Assembly (NCBI GenBank): GCA_964519015.1
Contig: CAZFHZ010000005.1
Span: 1 to 64,000, forward strand
Direction: 5' to 3'
DNA length: 64,000 nt
Source: CAZFHZ01 sp964519015
GTDB taxonomy: Bacteria > Blakebacterota > Blakebacteria > Blakebacterales > CAYUVJ01
Shown here: positions 8,456 through 16,571 of the stretch, one piece after another
Numbering within the stretch: position 1 is the stretch's first letter
How the letters are laid out: the number at the start of each line of letters is the position of its first letter
The notes under the pieces: generated by a model
Databases searched by the model: none
Seen by the model: the letters and a program-made list of their open reading frames with translations, nothing else
Told to the model about the DNA's origin: nothing
Translations under genes and position numbers: made by a program

Positions 8456-9100
8456 CTAGGTCGAGGTCGGAGGAACGCGCACCCCGAGCTCTTTCGCGAC
8501 CGCCCGGCAGAGCGCCTCGACCGGCGCGCTCTCGAAGCCGTCCCCCGGCGGCGGTCCGCCCCCCTGGCTCCCCATCAGGACCCGATTCATGGGCATGGCC
8601 ACCCGGCCGGCCTCGATCCCGCGTGGGGGGACCTCGCCGCTCAGACCGGCCGACTGTACGACCATGTTCCCCGTGCAGAGCGAGGCGATCACCAGACCCG
8701 CGGCATGGGCGTCCCGCAGGAACTGCGGGATCGCCTCGTTGCCGTCGAACTTCCGGAACTGGGGGCCGCTGGGGATGATCAGCGCGTCGTAGCGCGAGAA
8801 GTCCACCGGACTGGGGATAAGCACATCGCTGCGGAGCTCGACGTCGCGGGCCTTGTTGTAACAGCCCCGGAAAGCGCTGTCGGGGCCGGCCTTGACGATC
8901 GTCCAGCCCCAACCGGTGAGCAGCTCCTCCAGCGGGAACCAGGTGTCCCCGAACCACTCCCCCAGCAGTACGAGCACGACCGGCGGATCGTGCGCCGGCC
9001 GGACCTGGGCCGAGGCGACCGGTGCGATGACGGTTCCCGTCACGGTGATGGAGGTGAGGAAGGAAGCCAGGAGCAGGAGGTGGGACCGCTGTTTCGACAT
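8456..9100 (-). CDS. Exported DJ-1/PfpI-family protein
   Basis: A 214-residue protein with a clear signal peptide (residues 1-31, ending VASA-Q) followed by a DJ-1/PfpI fold. The nucleophile elbow is ASLCTGN with Cys at about 144, and SRYDALIIPSGP is the conserved strand-loop before it. Most DJ-1 relatives are cytosolic proteases, glyoxalases or chaperones; here the export signal places it in the periplasm. It lies downstream of nikR on the same strand, but a 141-bp gap with a hairpin separates them, so co-regulation is uncertain. Confidence 0.85.
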   Translation of the reverse strand: MSKQRSHLLLLASFLTSITVTGTVIAPVASAQVRPAHDPPVVLVLLGEWFGDTWFPLEELLTGWGWTIVKAGPDSAFRGCYNKARDVELRSDVLIPSPVDFSRYDALIIPSGPQFRKFDGNEAIPQFLRDAHAAGLVIASLCTGNMVVQSAGLSGEVPPRGIEAGRVAMPMNRVLMGSQGGGPPPGDGFESAPVEALCRAVAKELGVRVPPTST

Positions 9101-9210
9101 AGAGGTAGCCCGGTTCGGCGGAAGATGGAGCGATGTCGGATCACGTACCAGTGGATACGGGCTCGCCCGGGGGGTGGTTACATCCTGATGCCGGTCGGGT
9201 CTGCTATCGC

Positions 9211-9230
9211 CCGGGGCAAGCTCTGCCCGG
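9211..9230 (-). terminator. GC-rich hairpin after nikR
   Basis: CCGGGGCA and TGCCCGG pair around a 5-nt loop, with one bulged base, just beyond the nikR stop. No T-tract follows, so it is only a possible transcription end. Confidence 0.35.
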
Positions 9231-9241
9231 ACGGGACGGGA

Positions 9242-9649
9242 TCAGTCGAGTCCCACCCGGGCGATCGAGCAGTGGGAAACCCCCTTCTGGCCGCGCAGGC
9301 CGTCGACCAGACGGTGGATCCGGGTCGCCCCGCCGCGCACGGCGATCACCTCCATGCAGTGGTGGTGGTCGAGGTGGACATGCAGGTTGGAGACGATCAC
9401 ATCCATGGCGTCGTGCTGCAGGTCGAGCAGACGGTCCATCAGCTCCCGCTTGTGATGGTCGTAGACGAGCACGATGCCGCCGGCGACCACACCGGTGCTT
9501 TCTTCCCAGTCGCGCTCGGCCAGCCGGCTGCGGATCAGGTCGCGGATGGCCTCCGAGCGGTTGGCGAAGGCCTTCTCCTCCAGGTAGCCGTCGAAGACCT
9601 CGAGCAGGTCCTCTTCGATCGAGACGCCGAAGCGCACCAGGTCGGACAT
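9242..9649 (-). CDS. nikR: Nickel-responsive regulator NikR
   Basis: A 135-residue NikR. The N-terminal ribbon-helix-helix (residues 1-45, VRFGVSIEEDLLEVFD...RSEAIRDLIR) is followed by the ACT-like metal domain with the four nickel ligands His79 (LQHD), His90 and His92 (LHVHLDHHH) and Cys98. NikR represses nickel uptake genes when nickel is sufficient. It is the last gene of the ECF/TonB uptake locus, 79 bp after cbiO, which points to nickel or cobalt as the substrate. GGAGGG precedes the ATG. Confidence 0.95.
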   Translation of the reverse strand: MSDLVRFGVSIEEDLLEVFDGYLEEKAFANRSEAIRDLIRSRLAERDWEESTGVVAGGIVLVYDHHKRELMDRLLDLQHDAMDVIVSNLHVHLDHHHCMEVIAVRGGATRIHRLVDGLRGQKGVSHCSIARVGLD

Positions 9650-9728
9650 GTTCCCTCCACGGCCGGGGTGGGGCCTGATGATACCATCCCGCCTCCCGGT
9701 GTCCGGAACCGGAAAACCGCCTGAAGGG

Positions 9729-10469
9729 CTAGAAACCGGCCGGCCCGAAGAGGGCGTCGGGATCGGCGGGGAGTTCGGCGACCGGACGGACCGGCCCCTC
9801 CGGCCTTCCCTCGCGCAGCAGCAACCAGTGCGTGCAGGCCGCGGCCGCGAAGGAGACGTCGTGGGTGGCGATGAGCAGGGTGGCCGGTAGATCGGCCAGC
9901 AGGCGGGCCAGGGCGGTCCGGGCCGGCGGATCGAGGGCGGCGCTCGGTTCGTCGAGCAGCAGCAGGTCGGGCCCGGGCGCCAGCGCCCCGGCCAGGGCCA
10001 CTCTCAGCTTCTCGCCGTGGGAGAGCCGGTGGGTGGACTCGCCGGCCAGGTGGGCCACCCCCAGCCGTTCGAGCCAGGTGCGGGCGATCTCATTCGCCCT
10101 CCGGGTGTCGGGAGCGCGGGCGGGGATTCCTTCCCCTCCTCGTCGGCCCCGCAGACCGAAAGCCACATCGTCGAGCACCTGCGGGAAGAGGAGCTGGTCC
10201 TCCGGGACGGCAAAGAGCACGCCCAGGTGGCGGCGCACCTCCCCCAGGTGGGCGGGTCCGACCGGCGTGCCGGCGACCTCCACCCAGCCGGTATAGGGTA
10301 CCAGTCCGGTCGGGACCAGGAGCAGGGAGGTCTTCCCGGAGCCGTTGCGGCCCAGCACGGCCAGACGCTGACCGGAGAGGAGGGTCAGGTGGACCCCGGC
10401 AAGTGCCGGTCGCTCCCGCCCGGGGTAGTGCACGCCCACCCCGGCGCAGGTCAGCACGGGGAGGCTCAT
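9729..10469 (-). CDS. cbiO: ECF transporter ATPase (CbiO/NikO type)
   Basis: A 246-residue energy-coupling-factor ATPase. Walker A GRNGSGKTSLLL (40-51), Q-loop PEDQLLFPQVLDDVAFG (the acidic/aromatic stretch typical of ECF ATPases), signature LSHGEKLRVALA, Walker B LLLLDEPSAALD and switch His in LLIATHD. It overlaps cbiQ by ATGA. Only one ATPase is present, so the module would use a homodimer, as in CbiMNQO/NikMNQO transporters. Confidence 0.93.
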   Translation of the reverse strand: MSLPVLTCAGVGVHYPGRERPALAGVHLTLLSGQRLAVLGRNGSGKTSLLLVPTGLVPYTGWVEVAGTPVGPAHLGEVRRHLGVLFAVPEDQLLFPQVLDDVAFGLRGRRGGEGIPARAPDTRRANEIARTWLERLGVAHLAGESTHRLSHGEKLRVALAGALAPGPDLLLLDEPSAALDPPARTALARLLADLPATLLIATHDVSFAAAACTHWLLLREGRPEGPVRPVAELPADPDALFGPAGF

Positions 10470-11080
10470 CGGGGACCTTCGGGCGGTGTGGACCGTAGCC
10501 GCTCCCCCGTCCAGCCGCGCACCTCGGCCGCCCGGGCGGTGCGTTCCGCCCGGTCCACGATCCGCGGCAACCAGACCGAGGGGAGCGCAGCGGACACCCG
10601 GATTGCGGCCCGCATCCCCGAGGCGCCGCCGCGCACGGCCACGGCGCGGGCGATGCCGGCGCTCTCACGGGCCAACAGCGGCAACGCGCGCAGGATCTGG
10701 TCGAGGATCGCCCGGACCGTCCGGGGAAGGGGCCACCCTTCCAGGATACCGGCGAGCGCGGTCGCATCGAGCACGCCGGCCAGAGCCAGGGCGATGGTCA
10801 CCGCGGCGGCCGAGCGGAAGGAGAGATCGAACAGGGGCGGGCCGATACCGGCCAGCCTCCGCAGCAGGAGGGCCGGCCCCAGCAGCAGAGCGGTGGTGAG
10901 CAGCGCTGCCCGGAGCCGTTGTCCGGACAGGCGGCAGAGTAAAGCCCAGAGCAGCACCAAGCCGGTCGCCGACGCGAGTTCGATGCCCCGGGCCGGACGC
11001 AGCAGCAGGCAGGCGGCCAGCAGCAGCAGGGCGGCGGCCAGGCGCGCGCCGGGGGCCAGCCGGCCGACGGGGGAGGTCAC
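10466..11080 (-). CDS. cbiQ: ECF transporter transmembrane subunit (CbiQ/NikQ type)
   Basis: A 204-residue T-component with about five hydrophobic helices. The cytoplasmic coupling region is recognisable as AVAVRGGASGMR (a variant of the ECF Ala-Arg-Gly motif) followed by PLPRTVRAILDQI-type amphipathic helices. The start is placed at GTG 11080, where GTGA overlaps the stop of the upstream S-component gene; an in-frame ATG 18 codons upstream lies inside that gene and is less likely. It transmits ATP-driven movement from CbiO to the S-component. Confidence 0.85.
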   Translation of the reverse strand: MTSPVGRLAPGARLAAALLLLAACLLLRPARGIELASATGLVLLWALLCRLSGQRLRAALLTTALLLGPALLLRRLAGIGPPLFDLSFRSAAAVTIALALAGVLDATALAGILEGWPLPRTVRAILDQILRALPLLARESAGIARAVAVRGGASGMRAAIRVSAALPSVWLPRIVDRAERTARAAEVRGWTGERLRSTPPEGPR

Positions 11081-12333
11081 GGGGTCCCGTTGCGGATCGC
11101 ACTGACCCGGTAGCCGTCGGACTCGTCCCGGCATTCGGTGACCGTGAAACCCGCCCGGGTCAATAGTGCGGCCAGCCTTTCGGCCGGCTCCAGCCGATGC
11201 CGGCCGACCGGCCCGCCGGCCTCGCGGTGGATACGATCGATGGTCGCCCGCCCGTCCAGATGCCAGACGTGCAGGGCGCCGCCGGGCCGGAGCAGGCGGT
11301 GGAGTTCATGCGCCACCCCGTCCGGGTCTTCGAAGTGGGGCCAGGCCGCATAGCAGAGGACGCGGTCCACACTTCCCGGCGGCAGGGGTACGCAGGAGGC
11401 CTCCGCCTGATGGAAGCGCACCCGCCGGTCGGAGTGTTTGGCCCGGGCCCGTTCGAGCATGGCCGGGGCCAGGTCGACCGCTTCGATGGCGGCTCGGGGG
11501 CCGAGCCGCTCCAGCAGTACCCCGGTCAGCACCCCGGTACCGCAACCCAGGTCGAGCACCCGCTCGTCCGGCCGCAGGTCGAGTTCCTCCAGTCCGGCGT
11601 GCAGGGCGGGGAGGATGCGTTCCAGCGGCATCTGCGTGTCCCAGTCGGCTGCCCGCCGGTCGAACCAATCGCGCAGGACGGCCGCCCGGGTCGCCCGATC
11701 CGGCCGGGGCGCGGGTTCCCCCCACCCGGAGAGGAGCGGAGCGGGAGCCAGTCGGACCACTCCCGGGATGACGATAAGCATCAGGACCAGTCCGGGCAGT
11801 CCACTGACCAGGGAGGCAACCGAGAGGAAGGCGGGGGGAAGTTCGAGGAGCAGACCGAGCCCCCAGCCGAAGCCGAACTGAAGCATTCGTCCGACCAGCA
11901 GAACAGGCACCAGCACGATCAGCACATCCACCACCCGCGCGGGTCCGGAAGGTCGGGGAGCACGGCGGCGGGACCGCCAGCGCCACCACCGGGAGGCCAG
12001 ACCGGCCATGACGGCCAGCTCGAGGGCCATGGCGGGAGCGACCGGCGGATACCAGGGGGGCATGCCGGTGGTCAGGGCGGAGAGCAGGGGGATGAGCCCG
12101 GCAGTGATCGCCGCCGGCCCCGGTCCGACCAGGAAAGCGAGCGTCATCAGCGGCAGATACATGGGGAGGAAAACCGAACCGAGGTGGACCAGGTGGAAGA
12201 GGGCCGGCAGCAGCAGCGCGGCCGCGCCCAGCAGTCCGGCATAGATCACCTCGCGGGCCGGGATCGGCCCTGCCGGGGAGTCGTCGATCGCCAGGCCGGT
12301 GGCTTCCGGAAGATCGACCGGGTCGGCCGCCAT
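11077..12333 (-). CDS. Fusion: ECF S-component-like membrane domain + SAM-dependent methyltransferase
   Basis: A 418-residue two-domain protein. Residues 25-195 form about six membrane helices with an S-component-like signature (FLPMYLPLMTLAFLVGPGPA, LLSALTTGMPPWYPP...MALELAVMAG). From about 225 to the end is a class I methyltransferase with motif I VLDLGCGTGVLTG, the acidic post-I EAVDLAPAMLERA, and PGGALHVW. It starts 1 bp after the TonB receptor stop and overlaps cbiQ by GTGA, so it takes the S-component place in the operon. It does not resemble CbiM/NikM (no N-terminal MHIPDG), so the cargo is unknown. There is no sign of frameshift joining: the linker is continuous. Confidence 0.75.
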   Translation of the reverse strand: MAADPVDLPEATGLAIDDSPAGPIPAREVIYAGLLGAAALLLPALFHLVHLGSVFLPMYLPLMTLAFLVGPGPAAITAGLIPLLSALTTGMPPWYPPVAPAMALELAVMAGLASRWWRWRSRRRAPRPSGPARVVDVLIVLVPVLLVGRMLQFGFGWGLGLLLELPPAFLSVASLVSGLPGLVLMLIVIPGVVRLAPAPLLSGWGEPAPRPDRATRAAVLRDWFDRRAADWDTQMPLERILPALHAGLEELDLRPDERVLDLGCGTGVLTGVLLERLGPRAAIEAVDLAPAMLERARAKHSDRRVRFHQAEASCVPLPPGSVDRVLCYAAWPHFEDPDGVAHELHRLLRPGGALHVWHLDGRATIDRIHREAGGPVGRHRLEPAERLAALLTRAGFTVTECRDESDGYRVSAIRNGTP

Positions 12334-12334
12334 C

Positions 12335-14302
12335 TCAGTGCTCCCGCCCGCCCAGGGCGTAGCCGACCTCGACCATCAGGTGACGCCCCGGCATCGGGTA
12401 GCCCCACATCGCCTGGTAGGCGGTATCGAGGGCGTTGCGCAGGTGGAGTGCGACCTCCAGACCCGCCACCGGATGAAGTCGGGCGCTCAGGTCGGCCAGC
12501 AGGTAGTCGTCGAGGGGATGCAGGATCGGCACCGGGCTGGACCCCCACTCGGCCCCGGTCAGTCCGCGCACACCCAGCAACCGGCCCGAGAGTACCACCC
12601 CCGGCAGCCGCCAGCCGGCCAGGGCGGTCAGCTTGGTGCCGGGGCTGTTGAAGACCGGTTGGCGCGACCAGAGCCGGCTCCAGGAGACATCGAGGGTGAA
12701 CCGGTCGGCGGCCCGCCACTGCAGGGCGAGCTCGGCACCATCCCGCCGGGCTGCGCCGGTGTTGACCCAGCGGGGGGGCGGGCCCTCGAAGGCGATCAGC
12801 TCGGAGCCGTCGAGACGGAAGAGCACGACATCCAGGTGGAGCCGGTCACCCAGGTCGCGGGTCAGGCCGATCTCACGGCTCCAGAAGAGGTCGGGCCCAA
12901 GTTCCGGGTTGGCCGGCAGCCAGTAGTAGAGCTCGCGGATCGAGGGGCTGCGCAGGCCGCGGGCGGCCGACAGGCGGAGCGAGGTCGCCCCGTCCACGGC
13001 GACCACCAGCCCCGCCTGGGGCAGGCCGGCCTGGCCGAAACGCTCGTGGTGCTCGACCCGCAGTCCGGCGCTGGCGATCAGGTGTCCGGCCAGCACCTGC
13101 TGGGTGTGCAGGTAGGGTCCGTACTCGGTCAGGTAGCGGTCGCCGTAGTCGGTCGTGGCGTCGTGGGCGAGGCCGCCGTAACGCTTCCAGTCGAGACCGA
13201 CGGTGGTGATGTTGGTGGCGGTGGGGCGCAGGGTGAGACGGCTCATCACTCCGTGCAACCGGTCACGTGAGGACCAGCCGTCGAAGAACTCGTGCCGGCC
13301 GAAGTTGCCGTGGACCCGCACCTCCCCTTCCCAGGCTCGGGCCTGGTGGGTGAGGGTGGCATCCCCTCCCCAGCGCAGCAGGTCGTACCAGTGGTCGACC
13401 CGGGGGGCGGAGGCCGGACCCGGGTCGAGTACCCGCACGTCGGCCAGGTTGGCGTTGAATTCCAGGTGGGTGCCCAGCCCGATCTCGGCGCCGGCCCGGG
13501 CCACCAGGTGGCGGCCCCGGTAGTCGGCATCGGGACGGTGGCCGTCGGTGCGGCGGTCGGAGAGGGAGAGCCGGTAGTCCCAGGTTCCCAGCCGGCCGGC
13601 CTGGCTGAGTGTGGCGCTACGGGTGCCGAAGGCTCCGGAGCCCAGCTCCAGGTGGGTTCGGGAGCCGCGCGCGGGTCCCCCCGCCGAGATCAGGTTGATG
13701 ATCCCGCCGGTGGCATTGGTGCCGTAGAGGAAGGAGCCCGGTCCGCGGATCACCTCGATCCGGTCCACTCCTTCCAGGGTGAACTCATCCGCGATGGTGC
13801 AGCCCATCAGCCCCATGAAGTCGGGCCGCCCGTTGCGCAGGATGAGCACGTGGGTGTTGGCATCCCCCCCCAGCCCCCGCAGACTAAGCTTGCCGGCCGC
13901 CTGGCCGGCTGCGCCGTAGCCCATCACCCCCCACGAAGTGAGGTAGAGGCCGGGGACCAGGTGCTGGACCGCCTCGAGGGCGGAGCCGGTGGCGAAACCC
14001 TCCAGCGCCGGACCCTCCAGGACGGTCACACTGGCGGCCAGTCGGCTCGGCGGTGCGGGCACCTTGGGGGCCGTGACCAGCCGCGGCTCCAACTCGTAGA
14101 AGCGCCGGGTGTCGGGGGGGGGGGTCCGGCGGGCGGTGGTGGTGCTTCCGGCCTGGGCCATGGCCGGTCGGGGACAGGCGAGCGAACCGGAGAGGGCGAG
14201 GAGGAGGCAGACTCCGAACCGGAGCGGGACGTTCCGGACGGCGACGGATCGAGCCGCCGGGGGGTGTGCGCATCTGATGATGACCTGCCGCGGGCCGGGC
14301 AT
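12335..14302 (-). CDS. TonB-dependent outer-membrane receptor
   Basis: A 655-residue receptor. An N-terminal signal peptide (hydrophobic core FGVCLLLALSGSLA, cleavage near AMA-QA at about 51) precedes a plug domain at about 85-220 (ASVTVLEG, GGDANTHVLILRNGRP, GVDRIEVIRGPGSFLYGTNATGGIINLI) and a C-terminal beta-barrel ending in MVEVGYAL. The first gene of an operon with the S-component fusion, cbiQ, cbiO and nikR, so it likely brings a nickel or cobalt complex, or a corrinoid, across the outer membrane. No TonB/ExbB/ExbD genes are in the window. An AT-rich island 80-105 bp upstream is the likely promoter. Confidence 0.93.
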   Translation of the reverse strand: MPGPRQVIIRCAHPPAARSVAVRNVPLRFGVCLLLALSGSLACPRPAMAQAGSTTTARRTPPPDTRRFYELEPRLVTAPKVPAPPSRLAASVTVLEGPALEGFATGSALEAVQHLVPGLYLTSWGVMGYGAAGQAAGKLSLRGLGGDANTHVLILRNGRPDFMGLMGCTIADEFTLEGVDRIEVIRGPGSFLYGTNATGGIINLISAGGPARGSRTHLELGSGAFGTRSATLSQAGRLGTWDYRLSLSDRRTDGHRPDADYRGRHLVARAGAEIGLGTHLEFNANLADVRVLDPGPASAPRVDHWYDLLRWGGDATLTHQARAWEGEVRVHGNFGRHEFFDGWSSRDRLHGVMSRLTLRPTATNITTVGLDWKRYGGLAHDATTDYGDRYLTEYGPYLHTQQVLAGHLIASAGLRVEHHERFGQAGLPQAGLVVAVDGATSLRLSAARGLRSPSIRELYYWLPANPELGPDLFWSREIGLTRDLGDRLHLDVVLFRLDGSELIAFEGPPPRWVNTGAARRDGAELALQWRAADRFTLDVSWSRLWSRQPVFNSPGTKLTALAGWRLPGVVLSGRLLGVRGLTGAEWGSSPVPILHPLDDYLLADLSARLHPVAGLEVALHLRNALDTAYQAMWGYPMPGRHLMVEVGYALGGREH

Positions 14303-14382
14303 GGGGCGACTCCGGGATCTCGGGTCCGCGGGCGGGCGGGGCAGAACCGGGAGGAGGATACGCCCTGAGGCAGGTGGGTGCT

Positions 14383-14407
14383 ACCATAATTTACATTCGT
14401 GTTATTG
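14383..14407 (-). promoter_or_regulatory. AT-rich promoter island of the TonB/ECF operon
   Basis: The only AT-rich stretch between the DUF302 gene and the TonB receptor. It contains GTGTTAT (14399-14405), like one half of NikR operators described in delta-proteobacteria, but the second half at the expected spacing is missing. Called as promoter region; NikR binding is weakly supported. Confidence 0.35.
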
Positions 14408-14448
14408 GGGCCCGGGGGGACCGGGCCGCCATCCCGGCGTCGGAGGGC

Positions 14449-14850
14449 TCAGATCCGCTCCAGCACCCGCCGCAGACGGCTATCCACCTCGACGACCAGG
14501 TCGGCCATGGCGGCGTTGTCGACCACCTGGAACATCTCGGCCGGATTGACCAGTGAGACGATGCTCCCGGTGCCGGCCTCATCCTCCATGACCACCACGT
14601 TGCAGGGGAGGATCAGCCCGAGGAAGGGCTCCGCCTCGAGGGCCTGATGGGCGATGGGGGGGTTGCAGGTGCCCAGGATGACGTAGCGGCGGAAGTCCAC
14701 GTCGAGCTTCTTCTTCAGGGTGGCCTTCACGTCGATTTCGGTGAGCACCCCGAAGCCCTCGGTCTTGAGCGCTTCGACCGTGCGGGTCACCGCCTCCGCG
14801 TAGTCCACGCCGGGGAGTTCCCGGGTCATTCCGTAGATCGGTTCCGGCAT
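14449..14850 (-). CDS. DUF302 family protein
   Basis: A 133-residue DUF302 protein. The family core is seen in YAEAVTRTVEALKTEGFGVLTEIDV, the YVILGTCNPPIAHQAL motif with its single Cys, and LGLILPCNVVVMED. Members are small soluble alpha/beta proteins found across bacteria, often near redox or metal genes; the biochemical role is unknown. No signal peptide, so cytoplasmic. It lies upstream of the TonB promoter and does not overlap its neighbours. Confidence 0.88.
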   Translation of the reverse strand: MPEPIYGMTRELPGVDYAEAVTRTVEALKTEGFGVLTEIDVKATLKKKLDVDFRRYVILGTCNPPIAHQALEAEPFLGLILPCNVVVMEDEAGTGSIVSLVNPAEMFQVVDNAAMADLVVEVDSRLRRVLERI

Positions 14851-14913
14851 CGTTGGAATCTCCAGTCTAGGGCGGCTGCAGCCGCCGTCCCTCGTCCGAT
14901 GTGTCCCGGCGGT

Positions 14914-16422
14914 TCAGGGTTCAAGGGATCGCTCGCGGATAAGGGCGAGCGTCCGTTCCAATACACGGTCGCGCCCCACGCCCAGGTCGGCGGGAGTGGG
15001 GACGACCTCGACATCGGGGAGCACTCCCCGCCCATCGTCTACCCCGGAGGGGCGCAGGAAACGTTTGTGGCTCACCCCGATCGCCAGATGGGTAACGGGC
15101 AGGTAGAAGGTGTAGACGTCCCCGAAGTGGGACGCGAGTCCCCCCGTCTCCCCCCCGACCAGGGTGCCGAAACCGTAATCTTTGACCGTGGCTGCGAACA
15201 TGGTCGCGCTCGAGAAGGTACGGGCCCCGATCAGGACGTAGACGGGGCCGGCATAGCGTAACGGATTCGGTTTAGGTGGGACGGGATCCATCTGGTAGGT
15301 GACGATCTCGCCATCACGAGCCCAGAACATACGCCGCGCGTCGCCATGGAACAGGCCGATCACCCGCCCCGGTACCCAGCGGATCCACCACGGGGCCATC
15401 GACATGTAGTAGGCTTTCACCGGCCGGCTAATCTTCACGTCCATGCGGGCGACCTGGATGAAGGGACGGTCGGCCAGGTAGCCGAGCAGGGCGTCCCCCA
15501 GACCGGAGTTACCTCCCCCGTTCTGGCGCAGGTCGATAATGAGCGCCTCGATTGATTCCTGCCGGATCTGTCCGAACATCTCCTTGAGGAAACCGTTGAA
15601 GCGGGCCGGGTCGGAGAAGGAACGAAAATCGAGATAGCCGACCTGACCTTCCTGAAGGCGCCGGAACTCGTAGGGGGGCGGCGTCGGTACGGTGGGGCGC
15701 CCGGAGAGTCGCCGGGCCCGTTCCCGCAGGGTGTCCAGGGGCGCGCCAGCGGCCTCGACGAGGCCTGGCGTGCCGTCCGGCCGGACCACTTCGAGCGTGA
15801 AGGAGTCTCCCCAGCCGTAGAGGAGCGGGAAGAGGGAGCGCAGGTTGTTCTGCAGCCATTCGATCCGGGTGCTCCACCGCTCGGCGCTGAGCAGCGGCGT
15901 GAGTTCATCCACCAGCGCGGCAACCGGGCGGCCGTTGATCGAAAGGACCTCGGAACCGGGCGGCAAGAGCGGTTCAGGGAGCAGTTCCCGGCTGACGTAG
16001 GCCCGCCGGTCCTGCAGGTCGAGCTCCCAGGGCAGGAGCGGACCGCCCGACTGGAGATAGCTGTTCAACTCCTCCATGGGTAGTCTGGCGGCGGTGTGGC
16101 CGTCGCCGAAGAGAGCCACGATGGGCGCCACCAGGCGCCAGTAGGCGATACGGTCCAGGCCGTCCGTCAGCGTGCCCTCGAGCACCCGCCGGACCGAGTC
16201 GGCCCGGGCCGGCGAGAGGTGTGCATGGAGGTCGGGGTGGACGGTCTCGAGCATCCGGTAAAGGTGGTCGGTATCGGCCAGCAGCTCCGCCCGGGTGAAG
16301 GAGCGGCCGAGACTCTCCGGCTCCGTCGGCCGCCCGGCTAACCGGGTGTGAGAGGCGCAGCCGGCCAGCAGGATGGCGAACAGCAGCAGGAGCGGCGGTC
16401 GGTGCAGACGGCGTGGGCTCAT
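14914..16422 (-). CDS. S41-family peptidase lipoprotein
   Basis: A 502-residue lipoprotein: the signal sequence LLLLFAILLAGC carries a lipobox with Cys at about 22. Residues 35-160 are helical, followed by a PDZ-like region (GSEVLSINGRPVAALV) and the S41 tail-specific protease core (VGYLDFRSFSD, IDLRQNGGGNSG, and GARTFSSATMFAATVKD with the nucleophile Ser, then GGETGG). These enzymes cleave C-terminal tails of envelope proteins. The start at MSPRRL is chosen because it directly precedes the signal sequence; an ATG 48 codons upstream would read through promoter sequence. Confidence 0.9.
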   Translation of the reverse strand: MSPRRLHRPPLLLLFAILLAGCASHTRLAGRPTEPESLGRSFTRAELLADTDHLYRMLETVHPDLHAHLSPARADSVRRVLEGTLTDGLDRIAYWRLVAPIVALFGDGHTAARLPMEELNSYLQSGGPLLPWELDLQDRRAYVSRELLPEPLLPPGSEVLSINGRPVAALVDELTPLLSAERWSTRIEWLQNNLRSLFPLLYGWGDSFTLEVVRPDGTPGLVEAAGAPLDTLRERARRLSGRPTVPTPPPYEFRRLQEGQVGYLDFRSFSDPARFNGFLKEMFGQIRQESIEALIIDLRQNGGGNSGLGDALLGYLADRPFIQVARMDVKISRPVKAYYMSMAPWWIRWVPGRVIGLFHGDARRMFWARDGEIVTYQMDPVPPKPNPLRYAGPVYVLIGARTFSSATMFAATVKDYGFGTLVGGETGGLASHFGDVYTFYLPVTHLAIGVSHKRFLRPSGVDDGRGVLPDVEVVPTPADLGVGRDRVLERTLALIRERSLEP

Positions 16423-16571
16423 GCAGGGAGCATAACGCCGGTGGCCCTTCCGTGCAGCCCGGTTCCGGAAGCGGGTTGCCGCCGCGGGCCGGGACGGCCT
16501 ATCGTGCCGGTGCCCGCCGCCCAACCGGACCCGGATGTCACCGGGTCCCCAGCCTCGGAGTCCCACCGGAG

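Noticed and set aside
12335..14302. Cobalamin riboswitch upstream of the TonB receptor
   Set aside because: The leader is about 100 bp and I cannot find a B12-box-like GCCACTG segment, so no riboswitch is called.
14399..14405. NikR operator before the TonB receptor
   Set aside because: Only one GTGTTAT half-site; the inverted second half at 13-14 bp spacing is absent on both sides, so not called as an operator.
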